From Tamlana crocina (GTDB lineage: Bacteria; Bacteroidota; Bacteroidia; Flavobacteriales; Flavobacteriaceae), in contig CP158972.1 in the NCBI GenBank assembly GCA_040429635.1, forward strand, positions 2,428,001-2,492,000: a DNA stretch of 64,000 nt. Direction: 5' to 3'. Position 1 is the stretch's first letter. Every line of letters begins with the position of its first letter. The notes under the pieces were generated by a model. It made no database searches, was not told the origin of the DNA, and saw only the letters and a program-made list of their open reading frames with translations. A program made the translations under genes and the position numbers. Shown here in pieces: positions 48,793 to 58,478 of this stretch.

Positions 48793-48872
48793 GTATAATT
48801 ATCAATAATTTAATGTTTAACCATTAAAATACTTTGTTTCTATTTTTGTTTTAACTATTTAATGTATTCAAC

Positions 48873-49931
48873 TCAATACATTTTATTGATAAGGTAGAAA
48901 TCAGCCAAAACCAATGCCGCCATAGCTTCTACAATGGGTACCGCTCTTGGCACTACACAGGGGTCGTGACGTCCTTTTCCTTGCATTTCAACAGTGTTAC
49001 CTTCTTTGTCTATGGTTTCATATTTTTGGATTAGTGTCGCTACAGGCTTAAAAGCGACATTAAAATAAATGTCCATACCATTACTTATACCTCCTTGAAT
49101 ACCTCCAGAATAGTTGGTTTTTGTGGAGCCATCGTTATTAAAGGCATCATTGTGGTCGCTACCATACATGGTGCTACCATGAAACCCACTACCATATTCA
49201 AATCCTTTAACGGCGTTTATAGATAGCATGGCTTTTCCCAATTCGGCGTGCAGTTTATCAAAAACCGGTTCACCCAAACCAACAGGCACATTCTTAATCA
49301 CACAACTTACTATGCCGCCAACAGTATCGCCTTTACTGCGTACTTCCTTAATATACGATTCCATTTCAGCAGCCATGTTTTGGTCCGGACAACGTACAAT
49401 ATTCGACTCGATTTGGTTGAGATCCAACTCTGTGTAAGGCTTATCCAATTTCATGGTTCCCACTGCCGACACATAGGCTTTGATATCAACATCTTTTAAA
49501 ATTTGCTTGGCAATGGCACCTGCCACTACCCTACATGCCGTTTCGCGCGCCGAACTGCGCCCACCGCCACGGTAATCACGTAAGCCGTATTTTTTATCGT
49601 AAGTGTAATCGGCATGGCTGGGTCTGTAACTATCTTTTATATGTGAATAGTCGTGCGACTTTTGGTTGGTGTTCTCAATAACAAATCCAATGGGAGTACC
49701 GGTTGTTTTACCCTCAAAAATTCCCGAATGAAACTTTACGGCATCAGGTTCCTTACGTTGTGTTACAATAGCTGATTGACCCGGTTTACGCCTTGCCAAA
49801 TCGTTTTGAATGGCATCAAGATCCAATTCAATTCCTGGAGGACAACCATCAATTACACCACCCAATGCAGAGCCGTGCGATTCGCCATAAGTTGTTAGGT
49901 TAAATAATTTTCCAAAGGAATTTCCAGCCAT
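48873..49931 (-). CDS. aroC: Chorismate synthase
   Basis: 352 residues, normal length. Signature blocks: [20 protein letters not shown] at the N-terminus, [40 protein letters not shown] and [19 protein letters not shown]. Makes chorismate from EPSP with reduced FMN, last step of the shikimate pathway. Other aro genes are not nearby. Confidence 0.97.
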   Translation of the reverse strand: MAGNSFGKLFNLTTYGESHGSALGGVIDGCPPGIELDLDAIQNDLARRKPGQSAIVTQRKEPDAVKFHSGIFEGKTTGTPIGFVIENTNQKSHDYSHIKDSYRPSHADYTYDKKYGLRDYRGGGRSSARETACRVVAGAIAKQILKDVDIKAYVSAVGTMKLDKPYTELDLNQIESNIVRCPDQNMAAEMESYIKEVRSKGDTVGGIVSCVIKNVPVGLGEPVFDKLHAELGKAMLSINAVKGFEYGSGFHGSTMYGSDHNDAFNNDGSTKTNYSGGIQGGISNGMDIYFNVAFKPVATLIQKYETIDKEGNTVEMQGKGRHDPCVVPRAVPIVEAMAALVLADFYLINKMY

Positions 49932-50188
49932 AAGTTCTCAATTTTTCGGCTAAAATAAAGTTTTTTTGGCATATAGCTCATTGTTATCAGCGTTCTATTG
50001 TTGAAAGATTTCATTTTTTCGTTGTGTTTTTCGTTTCCCATTTTCGGCTTTTAATAATTGAACTACTTTACCGAACAGTCCTTTTAAATAACACTGCCTT
50101 AACAATATACTGACATACAAATAATTATCAGATAATGTTTACATAATACTAAATGGTGTAATTTGTAAGAAACCAATCGCCGACTATT

Positions 50189-51031
50189 TTGAAGATTAAA
50201 AGAAAACTTGAAATTGCTGTAATATCCGATGTTCACTTGGGAACCTATGGTTGCCACGCCAAGCATTTGCTCACCTATTTAAACAGTATCGAACCTAAAA
50301 AACTCATACTCAATGGTGACATTATCGATATTTGGCAATTCAGCAAACGGTATTTCCCGAAGCCTCATTTAAAGGTTATCAAAAAAATAATGAACATGGC
50401 TGCCAACGGTGTTGAAGTAATCTATATTACAGGCAACCATGACGAAATGTTGAGGAAATTCAGCAACACCACTATAGGGAATATTTCTATTGTTGATAAA
50501 GCGGTTTTAGAACTTGATGGCAAACGGGCATGGTTTTTTCACGGTGATGTTTTCGATATTTCCATTCAGAATGCCAAATGGCTGGCCAAATTGGGCGGAT
50601 ACGGTTACGACCTTTTAATTCTAATCAACCGCTTTGTAAATTGGTGCTTGGAAAAACGCGGCAAAGAACGCTATTCACTCTCCAAAAAAATAAAAAACGG
50701 TGTAAAAGGAGCTGTAAAATATATCAACGATTACGAAACCGTTATTTCCGATTTGGCTATTGAAAACGGATACGATTACGTTGTTTGCGGCCACATACAC
50801 CAACCCAAAATGGTTTACAAAGAAAATAAGCAAGGGAAAACCATGTACTTGAATTCTGGTGATTGGGTTGAAAATTTCACCGCTTTAGAATACCAATTTA
50901 AACGTTGGAAAGTTTACAATTTCAGCAAAGACAAACTCGCTCCATTTGTTGTTGAAGACGAAATTGTTGACATGGAAATTAAAGACCTAATTGCCGCCAT
51001 TACTATTGTTGAGCAACATGCCAAAAAGTAA
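50189..51031 (+). CDS. Metallophosphoesterase, UDP-2,3-diacylglucosamine diphosphatase-like
   Basis: 280 residues starting with TTG at 50189; no ATG lies early in the frame and the next residues (KIKRKLEIAVISDVHLG) fit family N-termini. Metal motifs: SDVHLG, NGDIIDIW, GNHDEML and GHIHQP. The arrangement matches LpxH-type enzymes that hydrolyse UDP-2,3-diacylglucosamine in lipid A synthesis; several flavobacterial homologues are so named. Other phosphodiesterase substrates are possible. Confidence 0.85.
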   Translation: MKIKRKLEIAVISDVHLGTYGCHAKHLLTYLNSIEPKKLILNGDIIDIWQFSKRYFPKPHLKVIKKIMNMAANGVEVIYITGNHDEMLRKFSNTTIGNISIVDKAVLELDGKRAWFFHGDVFDISIQNAKWLAKLGGYGYDLLILINRFVNWCLEKRGKERYSLSKKIKNGVKGAVKYINDYETVISDLAIENGYDYVVCGHIHQPKMVYKENKQGKTMYLNSGDWVENFTALEYQFKRWKVYNFSKDKLAPFVVEDEIVDMEIKDLIAAITIVEQHAKK

Positions 51032-51070
51032 ATTTTGTGGCATGAGGTTCGGCTAAAATTCTTTTTTAGC

Positions 51071-53998
51071 TCAATCATCAAGCAACGCTTCTCGCAAAAT
51101 AGAAATAGGGTGTTTTGCTTCGCGCTTTGTGCCATCCTTGATTTGATGCCTACAACTGGTACCGTTGGCCGCAATAATCGTTTCTTTTGATGCCTTTTTA
51201 ACTGCGGGGAATAGGGTTTGTTCGCCCACATTCATGCTTACTTCATAATGTTCCTTTTCGTAACCAAAACTACCTGCCATACCACAGCAACCACTAGGAA
51301 TAATGGTTACTTTGTAATTCTTCGGAAGGTTTAACACCGAAAATGTTGATAGTTGATTACTCAATGCTTTTTGGTGGCAATGCCCGTGGAATTTTATCGT
51401 TTTTTCTTCTGAAGTAAACTGTTCGGGTTTTATGTGCCCCAATTCTATTTCACTTTGGATGAATTCTTCAATTAAAAAGACATTTTTTGAAATGCTTTCA
51501 GCGGAAGCTTTGTCGTCGGCTAACTTTAAATATTCATCGCGAAAAGTTAAAATGGCCGAAGGCTCGATGCCCAAAAGCGGACTTTCACTTGAAACCAAAT
51601 CTTTGAAAATAGCAACGTTTTTATCGGCTACTGTTTTGGCCTGTTCCAACAGCCCTTTCGATAAAAATGAACGCCCCGATTCGGCATGCTCAACCATCTT
51701 AACTTCATAATTTAAAGTGGTCAACAATTCGATTGCATCCACACCAATGGGCGTATCCAAATAATTGGTAAACTCGTCGTTAAACAAATACACTGTTTTA
51801 ATGGTTTGTTTTTTAGACCAAGTTTTTGCTCTATTTTTATATTCTGCAGTTAAACTTTTATTTGAAATTAATGGTAGTTGGCGCTGTGGCGCAATACCGA
51901 AGCTGTTTTTTAAAAGTGAGGACGTCGCTCCGTTTGAAAACATAAAATTGGTCAACTTCGGAAACACACTTCCGTATCGGTTCAAATTATTGTTGTAAGC
52001 AAACAATTTGGTGCGCATGGGCACGCCATTCGCTTTTTGGTATTGGTATTGAAACTCGGCTTTTAGAGCAGCCACATCCACACTACTTGGGCATTCGCTG
52101 GCGCAAGCCTTACAGCTTAAACAAAGATCGAAAACCATTTTCAATTCTTCGTGGTCGAATTTGTTTTCCTTATCAGAATTCGTCAAAAATTCACGAAGCG
52201 CATTGGCCCGCGCCCTTGTGGTATCTTTTTCATTTCGCGTGGCTCGGTAGCTAGGGCACATCGTTCCGCCAAATTCGGATAGTTTTCGGCAGTCACCCGA
52301 GCCGTTACATTTTTCGGCTTCCCTTAAAATACCCAACGATTTTGAAAAATCAAGTAAGGTTTCTACCTCCGGCTCTTCTCTATCAGATTCATAACGCAAG
52401 GATTTATCCATCGGGTAAGCGTCAACAATCTTTCCCGGATTAAAAATATTTTCAACATCAAAGGCGATTTTTATACGCTTTACAATGGCATAATTTTCTT
52501 CGCCAATCATCATCGGAATAAACTCAGCGCGTACAATACCATCGCCATGTTCGCCACTCATGGAGCCTTTATATTTTTTAACCAATTCGGCTACCCCAGT
52601 AGTTATTTTTCTGAAGAGCACCACGTCTTCCGATTTTTTTAAATTCAAAATGGGACGCAAATGCAATTCGCCCGCTCCGGCGTGGGCGTAATAAATGGCG
52701 TCTTGCCCATAACTTTTCATCAAAGCGGCGAACTCCATAATATAATTGGCCAAATCGGGTAAGGCCACTGCTGTATCTTCAATACAAGCCGCCGATTTTT
52801 TATCGCCGATTATGTTACCCAAAAGTCCCAAGCCAGCACTTCGCAAATTATTGGCTTTATTCACATCGTCGCCAGCTAGTTTTGGGTTGGCATAACTAAG
52901 GTTGGACGCTTCAATATCTTTTATTAAATTTTCGGCTAAAACCTTCACTTCCTCAACGGTATTGGCCCGAACTTCGCACATTAAAATAGCCTTGGGGTCA
53001 TCAACAATAAACTGTCGGTTTTCAAACTGGGTTTTGTTCTGTTTGGTGCAATCTAAAATGGTTTTATCCATCATTTCGCAGGCATACAAATTATGCTCCA
53101 TGGCCAAGGCCACGGTTTTCAAGCAATTTTCAATACTGCTAAAATGTGCGGCAACCACAATGGCTTCAGATGGTGGCAGCACATCCAATTTTAAGATAAT
53201 TTGTGTGGTAAATGCCAACGTACCTTCACTGCCCGAAAGCAATTTACACATGTTGAATTTTTCGTCGGTTTCTGAAAAAACTTCAGTATTTATCAGTTCG
53301 TCTATGGCATAGCCGGTATTTCTGCGGTGTATTTCCGGTTTTGGAAAATTATCTCGAATTTGCTTTTGAACAGCTTCCGATTCCAATTCGGAATAAATCG
53401 ATTTGTATATGCTGCCCTCTAAACTATTTGTTTTGGTTTTCCTTTTAAACTCTGCTTTCTCCATTTCCCCGAAAACCACTTCGCTACCATCGCTCAATAT
53501 GGTCTGCATTTCGATAACCTTATCGCGGGTAACGCCATATTGAATGGAAGTTGTACCCGAAGAATTGTTCCCCACCATGCCACCGATCATACAACGGTTT
53601 GAGGTTGAAGTATTGGGCGCAAAAAACAAGCCCATGGGTTTTAAATAATTATTTAAAGCATCGCGCACCACACCTGGCTGAACGGTTACCGTTCTAGCCT
53701 TTTCATCTACACTTATAATTTTTGTAAAGTATTTGGATACATCGACCACAATGCCCTCGCCAACACATTGCCCAGCCAATGAAGTACCCGCCGTACGTGG
53801 AATCAATGAGGTTTTATGTTTTTTAGCAAAGGCTATAAGCTGCTTTAAATCGTCGTTGTTTTTTGGGTAAGCCACAGCCAATGGCAACATTCTATAAACC
53901 GATGCATCGGTAGCATAAATCGATTTTATTAAGTCGTCAAAAAATAATTCTCCAGAAAGCGATTTGCTTAGTTCCTGTAAATGTGGCGTTAAGGTCAT
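51071..53998 (-). CDS. FAD- and 4Fe-4S-binding oxidoreductase (D-lactate/glycolate-type fusion)
   Basis: 975 residues in three parts. A FAD-binding_4 domain near residues 30-200 (LIPRTAGTSLAGQCVGEGIV), the GlcD-type C-terminal domain up to about 500 (HAGAGELHLRP, SGEHGDGIVR), then ferredoxin clusters (CNGSGDCR...MCPSYRAT and CLSCKACASECPSSVDV), and a CCG-type domain (HGHCHQKALSN, SGCCGMAGSFGYE). The fusion corresponds to GlcD/GlcF or Dld-type 2-hydroxyacid dehydrogenases feeding the quinone pool. The convergent neighbour is the LpxH-like gene. Confidence 0.92.
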   Translation of the reverse strand: MTLTPHLQELSKSLSGELFFDDLIKSIYATDASVYRMLPLAVAYPKNNDDLKQLIAFAKKHKTSLIPRTAGTSLAGQCVGEGIVVDVSKYFTKIISVDEKARTVTVQPGVVRDALNNYLKPMGLFFAPNTSTSNRCMIGGMVGNNSSGTTSIQYGVTRDKVIEMQTILSDGSEVVFGEMEKAEFKRKTKTNSLEGSIYKSIYSELESEAVQKQIRDNFPKPEIHRRNTGYAIDELINTEVFSETDEKFNMCKLLSGSEGTLAFTTQIILKLDVLPPSEAIVVAAHFSSIENCLKTVALAMEHNLYACEMMDKTILDCTKQNKTQFENRQFIVDDPKAILMCEVRANTVEEVKVLAENLIKDIEASNLSYANPKLAGDDVNKANNLRSAGLGLLGNIIGDKKSAACIEDTAVALPDLANYIMEFAALMKSYGQDAIYYAHAGAGELHLRPILNLKKSEDVVLFRKITTGVAELVKKYKGSMSGEHGDGIVRAEFIPMMIGEENYAIVKRIKIAFDVENIFNPGKIVDAYPMDKSLRYESDREEPEVETLLDFSKSLGILREAEKCNGSGDCRKLSEFGGTMCPSYRATRNEKDTTRARANALREFLTNSDKENKFDHEELKMVFDLCLSCKACASECPSSVDVAALKAEFQYQYQKANGVPMRTKLFAYNNNLNRYGSVFPKLTNFMFSNGATSSLLKNSFGIAPQRQLPLISNKSLTAEYKNRAKTWSKKQTIKTVYLFNDEFTNYLDTPIGVDAIELLTTLNYEVKMVEHAESGRSFLSKGLLEQAKTVADKNVAIFKDLVSSESPLLGIEPSAILTFRDEYLKLADDKASAESISKNVFLIEEFIQSEIELGHIKPEQFTSEEKTIKFHGHCHQKALSNQLSTFSVLNLPKNYKVTIIPSGCCGMAGSFGYEKEHYEVSMNVGEQTLFPAVKKASKETIIAANGTSCRHQIKDGTKREAKHPISILREALLDD

Positions 53999-54144
53999 TT
54001 GGCTGTTAAATTGTTTATAAAACTATAAAATTGTTAAATATAATAACATTGAGGATGCTATTTTTGTAAAATAGTACGGTGAACAAAAATGATCTATTTT
54101 GTTGAAAGCATCGTATATTCAAATAACATTAAAACTTACACTTT

Positions 54145-54624
54145 ATGAAGAAATTATTTTTATTATCACTAACAGTATTAGGTTTTGTATTAACATCGAA
54201 TGCCCAAGAAATCTCAGAAAATGCGATAGGTTTGCGCTTAGGCGGTAGTGATGGTTTTGGTGCTGAAATCTCTTATCAACATGCTTTGGGTGACAATAAC
54301 CGTTTGGAAGCCGATTTAGGCTTAAGAAACGGAAACAACTATAGTGCTTTTAAACTCACCGGTTTATACCAATGGGTTTGGCTTCTTGATGGCGACTTTA
54401 ATTGGTATGCTGGTGCTGGTGCTGGTTTAACTTCATTTTCTGGAAAAAACACTTTAGATGGTGTTGATGGTACAGGTTTTTTTATTGCTGGTAATATCGG
54501 GGTTGAATATAACTTTGACATTCCATTACAACTTTCATTAGATTTTAGACCAGAATTTGGGAATAATGATTTTACTGACAACACTGTTTTTGATGTTGCG
54601 CTTGGTATCCGTTACCAATTCTAA
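54145..54624 (+). CDS. Small outer-membrane beta-barrel protein
   Basis: 159 residues. Signal peptide (LFLLSLTVLGFVLTSNAQ), then alternating hydrophobic/polar strands (IGLRLGGSDGFGAEISYQ, WYAGAGAGLTSF, FIAGNIGVEYNF) and a terminal aromatic (RYQF) as in eight-stranded barrels. Family not named. Upstream TATTTTTG (54059-54066) may be its -7 element; a terminator follows, so it is a single-gene transcript. Confidence 0.82.
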   Translation: MKKLFLLSLTVLGFVLTSNAQEISENAIGLRLGGSDGFGAEISYQHALGDNNRLEADLGLRNGNNYSAFKLTGLYQWVWLLDGDFNWYAGAGAGLTSFSGKNTLDGVDGTGFFIAGNIGVEYNFDIPLQLSLDFRPEFGNNDFTDNTVFDVALGIRYQF

Positions 54625-54645
54625 TCAAACTCTTTTAAATAACTA

Positions 54646-54675
54646 AAAAAAGCACCTAAAAAGGTGCTTTTTTTA
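54646..54675. terminator. Bidirectional terminator
   Basis: AGCACC-TAAAAA-GGTGCT flanked by A- and T-runs, between the barrel gene and the converging 63-residue gene. Confidence 0.88.
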
Positions 54676-54696
54676 TGGGTTAATTTTACCAATAAA

Positions 54697-54888
54697 CTAT
54701 ATGAACAGCATACAGTCGTCACAGCTTTTTACTTCACCAAAATAAGTCTCACGATATTTATGAAGTGTTTTTACCGGAAGCCCCAAAACATAGCGCTTAA
54801 TGTAGGTAACTTTTGTTGTGAGTTCTCCCATTTTAGAAGTATATCGTTTTTCGTATTTTGTATTTCTTTTGATATATAATATTTTCAT
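54697..54888 (-). CDS. Small basic protein with C-terminal CxxC
   Basis: 63 residues: MKILYIKRNTKYEKRY opening, a basic middle (YIKRYVLGLPVKTLHKY) and CDDC near the end. The reading frame fills the space between the terminator and the GNAT gene, and the composition is coherent, but homologues cannot be checked. A plus-strand frame in the same place (54664-54879) is considered a shadow. Nucleic-acid binding or metal binding by the CxxC is conceivable only. Confidence 0.55.
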   Translation of the reverse strand: MKILYIKRNTKYEKRYTSKMGELTTKVTYIKRYVLGLPVKTLHKYRETYFGEVKSCDDCMLFI

Positions 54889-54912
54889 AAAATTTAATTT
54901 TTTAATTGAGAT

Positions 54913-55353
54913 TTAAGGCCTTTCCAACCGCATTTCTATGTTTCTGGCCTTAAACCCTTTGTCCTTAAACAAGTTAATGGCCGGGTTTTCTTTGTTAATG
55001 TGAATAGCAATATCGCCTTTGCAATATTTTATCGTGTGCTCTATTAATTTCTTACCTAAACCTTTTCCTCTGTTTTCCTTTTTTACGGCTACATAAACCA
55101 AAATGTTTTCAGAAAGGTATTCGTTCATTCCGGTACGATTAACTACTACTGCGCCAACAATTTCATCTTTTTCTTCCAAAACAAACACATAACCACCTAA
55201 GCCGGGTATTTCCTTGGCGGCGTACATTAAAGATTTTCTTATTGCACTTTTTGAGTCCCCAAACTTATCAGAGTTTTGAAATAAAAAATTAGTAACACGA
55301 TTTATGTCAAAAATGGATAGCCTTGAAAAAGCATCATAGGTTTTAATTGTCAT
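54913..55353 (-). CDS. GNAT family N-acetyltransferase
   Basis: 146 residues with acetyl-CoA pyrophosphate-binding loop ENRGKGLGKKLI and the preceding beta strand VYVAVKK; C-terminal NLFKDKGFKARNIEMRL. Substrate unknown. An 8-bp inverted repeat GTTATCCT-N12-AGGATAAC lies 15 bp upstream of the start and could be an operator. Confidence 0.85.
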   Translation of the reverse strand: MTIKTYDAFSRLSIFDINRVTNFLFQNSDKFGDSKSAIRKSLMYAAKEIPGLGGYVFVLEEKDEIVGAVVVNRTGMNEYLSENILVYVAVKKENRGKGLGKKLIEHTIKYCKGDIAIHINKENPAINLFKDKGFKARNIEMRLERP

Positions 55354-55717
55354 GTATTCTATTTAATGGTTATCCTCATTTATTGAACAGGATAACTTAA
55401 AATTGGATTAAGATAAATTAACTAAATGGGTGTACGAAATCCAATAGAGAGGATTTACGTGATAAAGCAAAGTTGCTATTTAATCGTTTAAATTTGCCGG
55501 AGGAATAAATTTTTCAGATTGAATTCTGAAAACCAAATAGTTAAAATTGAAGATTCTGTAATTTTGTTTTTTCCTTGTTCCTTTCCCCATGTTTTGCAAA
55601 TTTACTAAAACACATGGCCAATAGCAAATTAGAGGCATTTGTATAATCATAAAACAATGTTAAAGCTTCTGTTTTTGTATTAAAAAACACATCACCTGCT
55701 TTATACAGTATTTAATT
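55354..55717. other. Intergenic region with gene relics and an inverted repeat
   Basis: Holds GTTATCCT-N12-AGGATAAC (55369-55396), a plus-strand coding relic (55422-55544) and a 49-codon GTG-started frame on the minus strand (55541-55690). No intact gene of normal size is seen. Confidence 0.5.
55422..55544 (+). pseudogene. Possible 3' relic of a protein-coding gene
   Basis: The frame reads KLLFNRLNLPEE-stop-IFQIEF-stop-KPNS-stop. Both internal stops become Gln (CAA) and Arg (CGA) by reversing a single C-to-T change, giving LPEEQIFQIEFRKPNS, which looks like an ordinary C-terminus. The original family is not recognised. Confidence 0.3.
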
Positions 55718-56137
55718 TCATCTGTTGTTTTTTGTAATGTCTTTCATTGAAATAATTTCTCTAGCAGAAACCAATACTTTTTTTTGTGTTATTAATTTTA
55801 GTGTATTTAACTCAGCTATCTGTGTCAATCTATTTGCGGGAGTTAAATTTCCGTTTAAATAGCTTTCTAAATTAGACACATATTCAAGCGTTTCAAGCTG
55901 CCGTCTCAATTTTCGTTTTTGACTTTGCAACTGGTAAGCCAATCTTTTTTCTTTGAAACAAACTCCAGAAACTGGTTTACTAAATGAATAACTTTTAAAT
56001 GTATTTACCGATTCGTAATCCCTAACGCCAAACAAAGCAAAATAAAGCACCAAACCATTAGCCAATAAAAAGAGTACACCAACCGCAAGCAATTCCATAG
56101 GATGAGTTTTAAAACTGTTTATCTGTTCTTTAGACAA
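55718..56137 (-). CDS. Small membrane protein with coiled coil, function unknown
   Basis: 139 residues. One transmembrane helix at about 15-34 (LLAVGVLFLLANGLVLYFAL), then a helical soluble part with ARG/LEU heptads (LAYQLQSQKRKLRRQLETLE). No motif of known function. It is separated from yajC by a terminator and so has its own promoter. Confidence 0.7.
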   Translation of the reverse strand: MSKEQINSFKTHPMELLAVGVLFLLANGLVLYFALFGVRDYESVNTFKSYSFSKPVSGVCFKEKRLAYQLQSQKRKLRRQLETLEYVSNLESYLNGNLTPANRLTQIAELNTLKLITQKKVLVSAREIISMKDITKNNR

Positions 56138-56171
56138 CTGATAGCCCCATTACCCTACCCAACTGTTTATA

Positions 56172-56206
56172 ACACAAAAAAAAGCCCCCAAAATTGGAGG
56201 CTTTAA
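56172..56206 (-). terminator. Terminator after yajC
   Basis: Minus strand AAAGCCTCCAATTTTGGGGG running into CTTTTTTTT; stem with one mismatch region, T-run follows. Confidence 0.8.
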
Positions 56207-56228
56207 ACTGTTTAAAAACGAGCTATAT

Positions 56229-56525
56229 TTATTTTGCTGGTTTTGCTGGCGCGTTGAGCTTGGAGCTCATTTCCATTGAAATGGCCGACTTATCAAACTT
56301 CAACTTTCCTGCCAATGTTTCAATAACGCAAGTGTTGTCCTTTTCATTAAGGTCTGCCACTTTACCGTGCAAACCACTTTTGGTAACGACTTTATCGCCG
56401 CGTTTTAATTCGGCCGCAAATTTCTTCTCTTTCTTGGCTCGTTTGATTTGTGGTGCAATCATGAAAAAATACACTACCACAAACATTAAAATTATTGGTA
56501 AAAAACCACCTAATCCTTCTCCCAT
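56229..56525 (-). CDS. yajC: Preprotein translocase subunit YajC
   Basis: 98 residues: a single N-terminal transmembrane helix (LPIILMFVVVYFFMIAPQ) followed by the cytoplasmic RGDKVVTKSGLHGKVADL block typical of YajC. It works with SecDF on membrane protein export. It is 6 bp downstream of the DUF1573 gene and in the order nusB-DUF1573-yajC seen in other flavobacteria. Confidence 0.93.
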   Translation of the reverse strand: MGEGLGGFLPIILMFVVVYFFMIAPQIKRAKKEKKFAAELKRGDKVVTKSGLHGKVADLNEKDNTCVIETLAGKLKFDKSAISMEMSSKLNAPAKPAK

Positions 56526-56531
56526 AATATA

Positions 56532-57002
56532 TTAGCTTTTAGCCTGTGCTTTACTTGGGTCTGGTTTTACAAACGCCGTTATTTTTACTATTTCGCTTCC
56601 TTTTTCGGTATTGGCCGTAACCGTAATGGTTTTGGTTATTTTGTTTGAACCACTACCGTTGAATTTTACTGTGAATTTTCCAGAATCGCCTGGTGCCAAT
56701 GGCTCTCTGCTCCAATCTTGTGGTACGGTACAACCGCAAGAACTTTTAATATCGGTAATTACCAATGGTGCATCGCCAGTATTTTTATAACTGAAAACCG
56801 TTTCAACAGCTGTTTTGGCTTCAATTTCACCAAAATCGTGCTCTTTTTTATCGAACTCAATTACCGGGAGTTTTGAGGCTACGGCATCTCTTTCGGCCGC
56901 GGCTGCTACATTGCTTTCTTCAATTTTTTGAGCAGCATTTTCTTTACACGAGGTAAATGCTACCAAACATAATGCACTTAAGCTTAAAATTATTTTTTTC
57001 AT
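56532..57002 (-). CDS. DUF1573 lipoprotein
   Basis: The start at 57002 gives a proper lipoprotein signal (MKKIILSLSALCLVAFTS then Cys); an upstream ATG at 57032 is less suitable. DUF1573 domain about 50-150: KKEHDFGEIEAKTAVETVF, the SSCGCTVP motif and FNGSG. The two close Cys in SCGCT are typical of the family. Likely periplasmic or outer-membrane associated; its biochemical role is unknown. Operon with nusB and yajC. Confidence 0.88.
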   Translation of the reverse strand: MKKIILSLSALCLVAFTSCKENAAQKIEESNVAAAAERDAVASKLPVIEFDKKEHDFGEIEAKTAVETVFSYKNTGDAPLVITDIKSSCGCTVPQDWSREPLAPGDSGKFTVKFNGSGSNKITKTITVTANTEKGSEIVKITAFVKPDPSKAQAKS

Positions 57003-57084
57003 AATAGACTTATTAATTTTTAAGGTGAACAAAAATAGGAATTATTAAAACCGATTAAAAATTTTTCGGGTTTTCTTAACAAAA

Positions 57085-58032
57085 TCACATTAGCCCTCGT
57101 CCCACTTTATTCAATTTATCTGAGGCTTCATATTCCTTAACCAACTTATCTAATATTCCATTAATAAAGATGCTGCTTTTTGGAGTGGAGTATTCTTTCG
57201 AAATTTCCAAATATTCATTAATAGTCACTTTCACGGGAATAGACGGAAAATTTTTAAGCTCGCTAATGGCCATTTGCAACAAAGTATAATCTATAGAAGC
57301 AATACGCTCAGCATCCCAGTTTTTTGTTTTGGCTTCTATTTCCTTATTGATGGCCGAACGGTTTAAAAGCGTTTTTCTAAACAGTTCGATGGCAAACTGC
57401 TTATCGTCAATATCTTTATACAATTTTGGGGTAAAAAAGTGTTCGTTGCTGGTTAGCTTTGCTTTGCGCAACAATTTCAAAATAGTGGTGTTTACCGTTG
57501 GTAAATCGTCAAGCCAAGTGAGGTTTTTATCCTCCAAATAATCGTAAAGTTTTTCGTTGGGGGCAATGATTTCCTTAAAAATATCGACTAAAAACTCTTT
57601 GTCTTCTTTAAAATCAGACACTCTGGTTTTCATGTATTCTTTGTAAAGGTCGCTCGCCGTTATGGCTTTAAAGATCACTTCAACATACTCGTCGTCCAAA
57701 TCCCAATAATTGGTATTATGGGCCTTAAATGCATCTTTAAGCGATTCGTTTTCAGAAATCAATTTCAGCAATTGGTTGTTAACGAACTTTCTGTTAGGAT
57801 CCTTGTCTTCTTTAGTAGCCAAATGTTTGTTTTGCTTTTTGTGCAAATCGGTCTCGGCTTTTTTCTGAACTTCAATCAATAACGACATCAGCAGTAAATA
57901 CAAATTGTACATATTGTCTATACTAAACAGTAAAAATTTTTGGTCTTTACTAAAATCGTCACTTTCGCTCCCCCTAAAGGCATAAAGTGTTTGCATTACT
58001 TTTACACGGATATGGCGCCTGCTCAACATCAT
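57085..58032 (-). CDS. nusB: Transcription antitermination factor NusB (long Bacteroidota form)
   Basis: 315 residues, about twice the E. coli length. Starts SRRHIRVKVMQTLYAF; the NusB core is at the C-terminal end (RIASIDYTLLQMAISELKNF, VKVTINEYLEISKEYSTPKS). The middle 150 residues are an extension typical for this phylum. Supports rRNA transcription antitermination through boxA binding with NusE. Gene order with DUF1573 and yajC suggests co-transcription, with 82 bp to the next start. Confidence 0.92.
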   Translation of the reverse strand: MMLSRRHIRVKVMQTLYAFRGSESDDFSKDQKFLLFSIDNMYNLYLLLMSLLIEVQKKAETDLHKKQNKHLATKEDKDPNRKFVNNQLLKLISENESLKDAFKAHNTNYWDLDDEYVEVIFKAITASDLYKEYMKTRVSDFKEDKEFLVDIFKEIIAPNEKLYDYLEDKNLTWLDDLPTVNTTILKLLRKAKLTSNEHFFTPKLYKDIDDKQFAIELFRKTLLNRSAINKEIEAKTKNWDAERIASIDYTLLQMAISELKNFPSIPVKVTINEYLEISKEYSTPKSSIFINGILDKLVKEYEASDKLNKVGRGLM

Positions 58033-58478
58033 TACAAAGAACTGTTTTAAAAAAGATGAAATTTATCTTGGTTTTACGCGGCAAAAATAAAACTATATTT
58101 AAAAACCGCATACTTTTATTTACTTTAATAAAGAATTTCTAGAAACGAATGAATTCTCCTTTTAACTTTGCCTCAGAGATTGTTCTTCTCTAAAGATTCT
58201 TTATTTAGATTCCCGCTTTATTCATGGGCACTTACTCTTAATTTTTGAATTCATGAATCTTCGATTTCACGGGAATGACAATTTCAACGGAAACCCCGAT
58301 GCAAACATTCGGGGAATTCTTTTTGATTAAAAAGATTCGCCTTCTGAAAGCGGTTTTGAAAGAAATCCTAACACCACCCCAAACCAAAGCTTTAAAGTAT
58401 TTTTAACAATTAGCTAGCCTTAGCCCCTGCTTTTATTGGTATTTAAACCCTATATTTGCGTTCTACTTTAGGTTTATA
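58033..58478. other. Intergenic region with repeats upstream of the ABC exporter
   Basis: About 446 bases without a gene. Contains a CCCCGATGCAAACATTCGGGG hairpin-like unit shortened here to its arms CCCCGA/TCGGGG (58298-58320) followed by a T-rich tail, and words GATTCCCGC and CACGGGAATGACA (58211-58280) typical of dispersed repeats. TATATTTG at 58451-58458 may be the -7 element of the ABC gene. Confidence 0.5.

Noticed and set aside
52902-53312. 136-codon plus-strand frame inside the FAD/Fe-S oxidoreductase gene
   Set aside because: Antisense shadow of a conserved enzyme.
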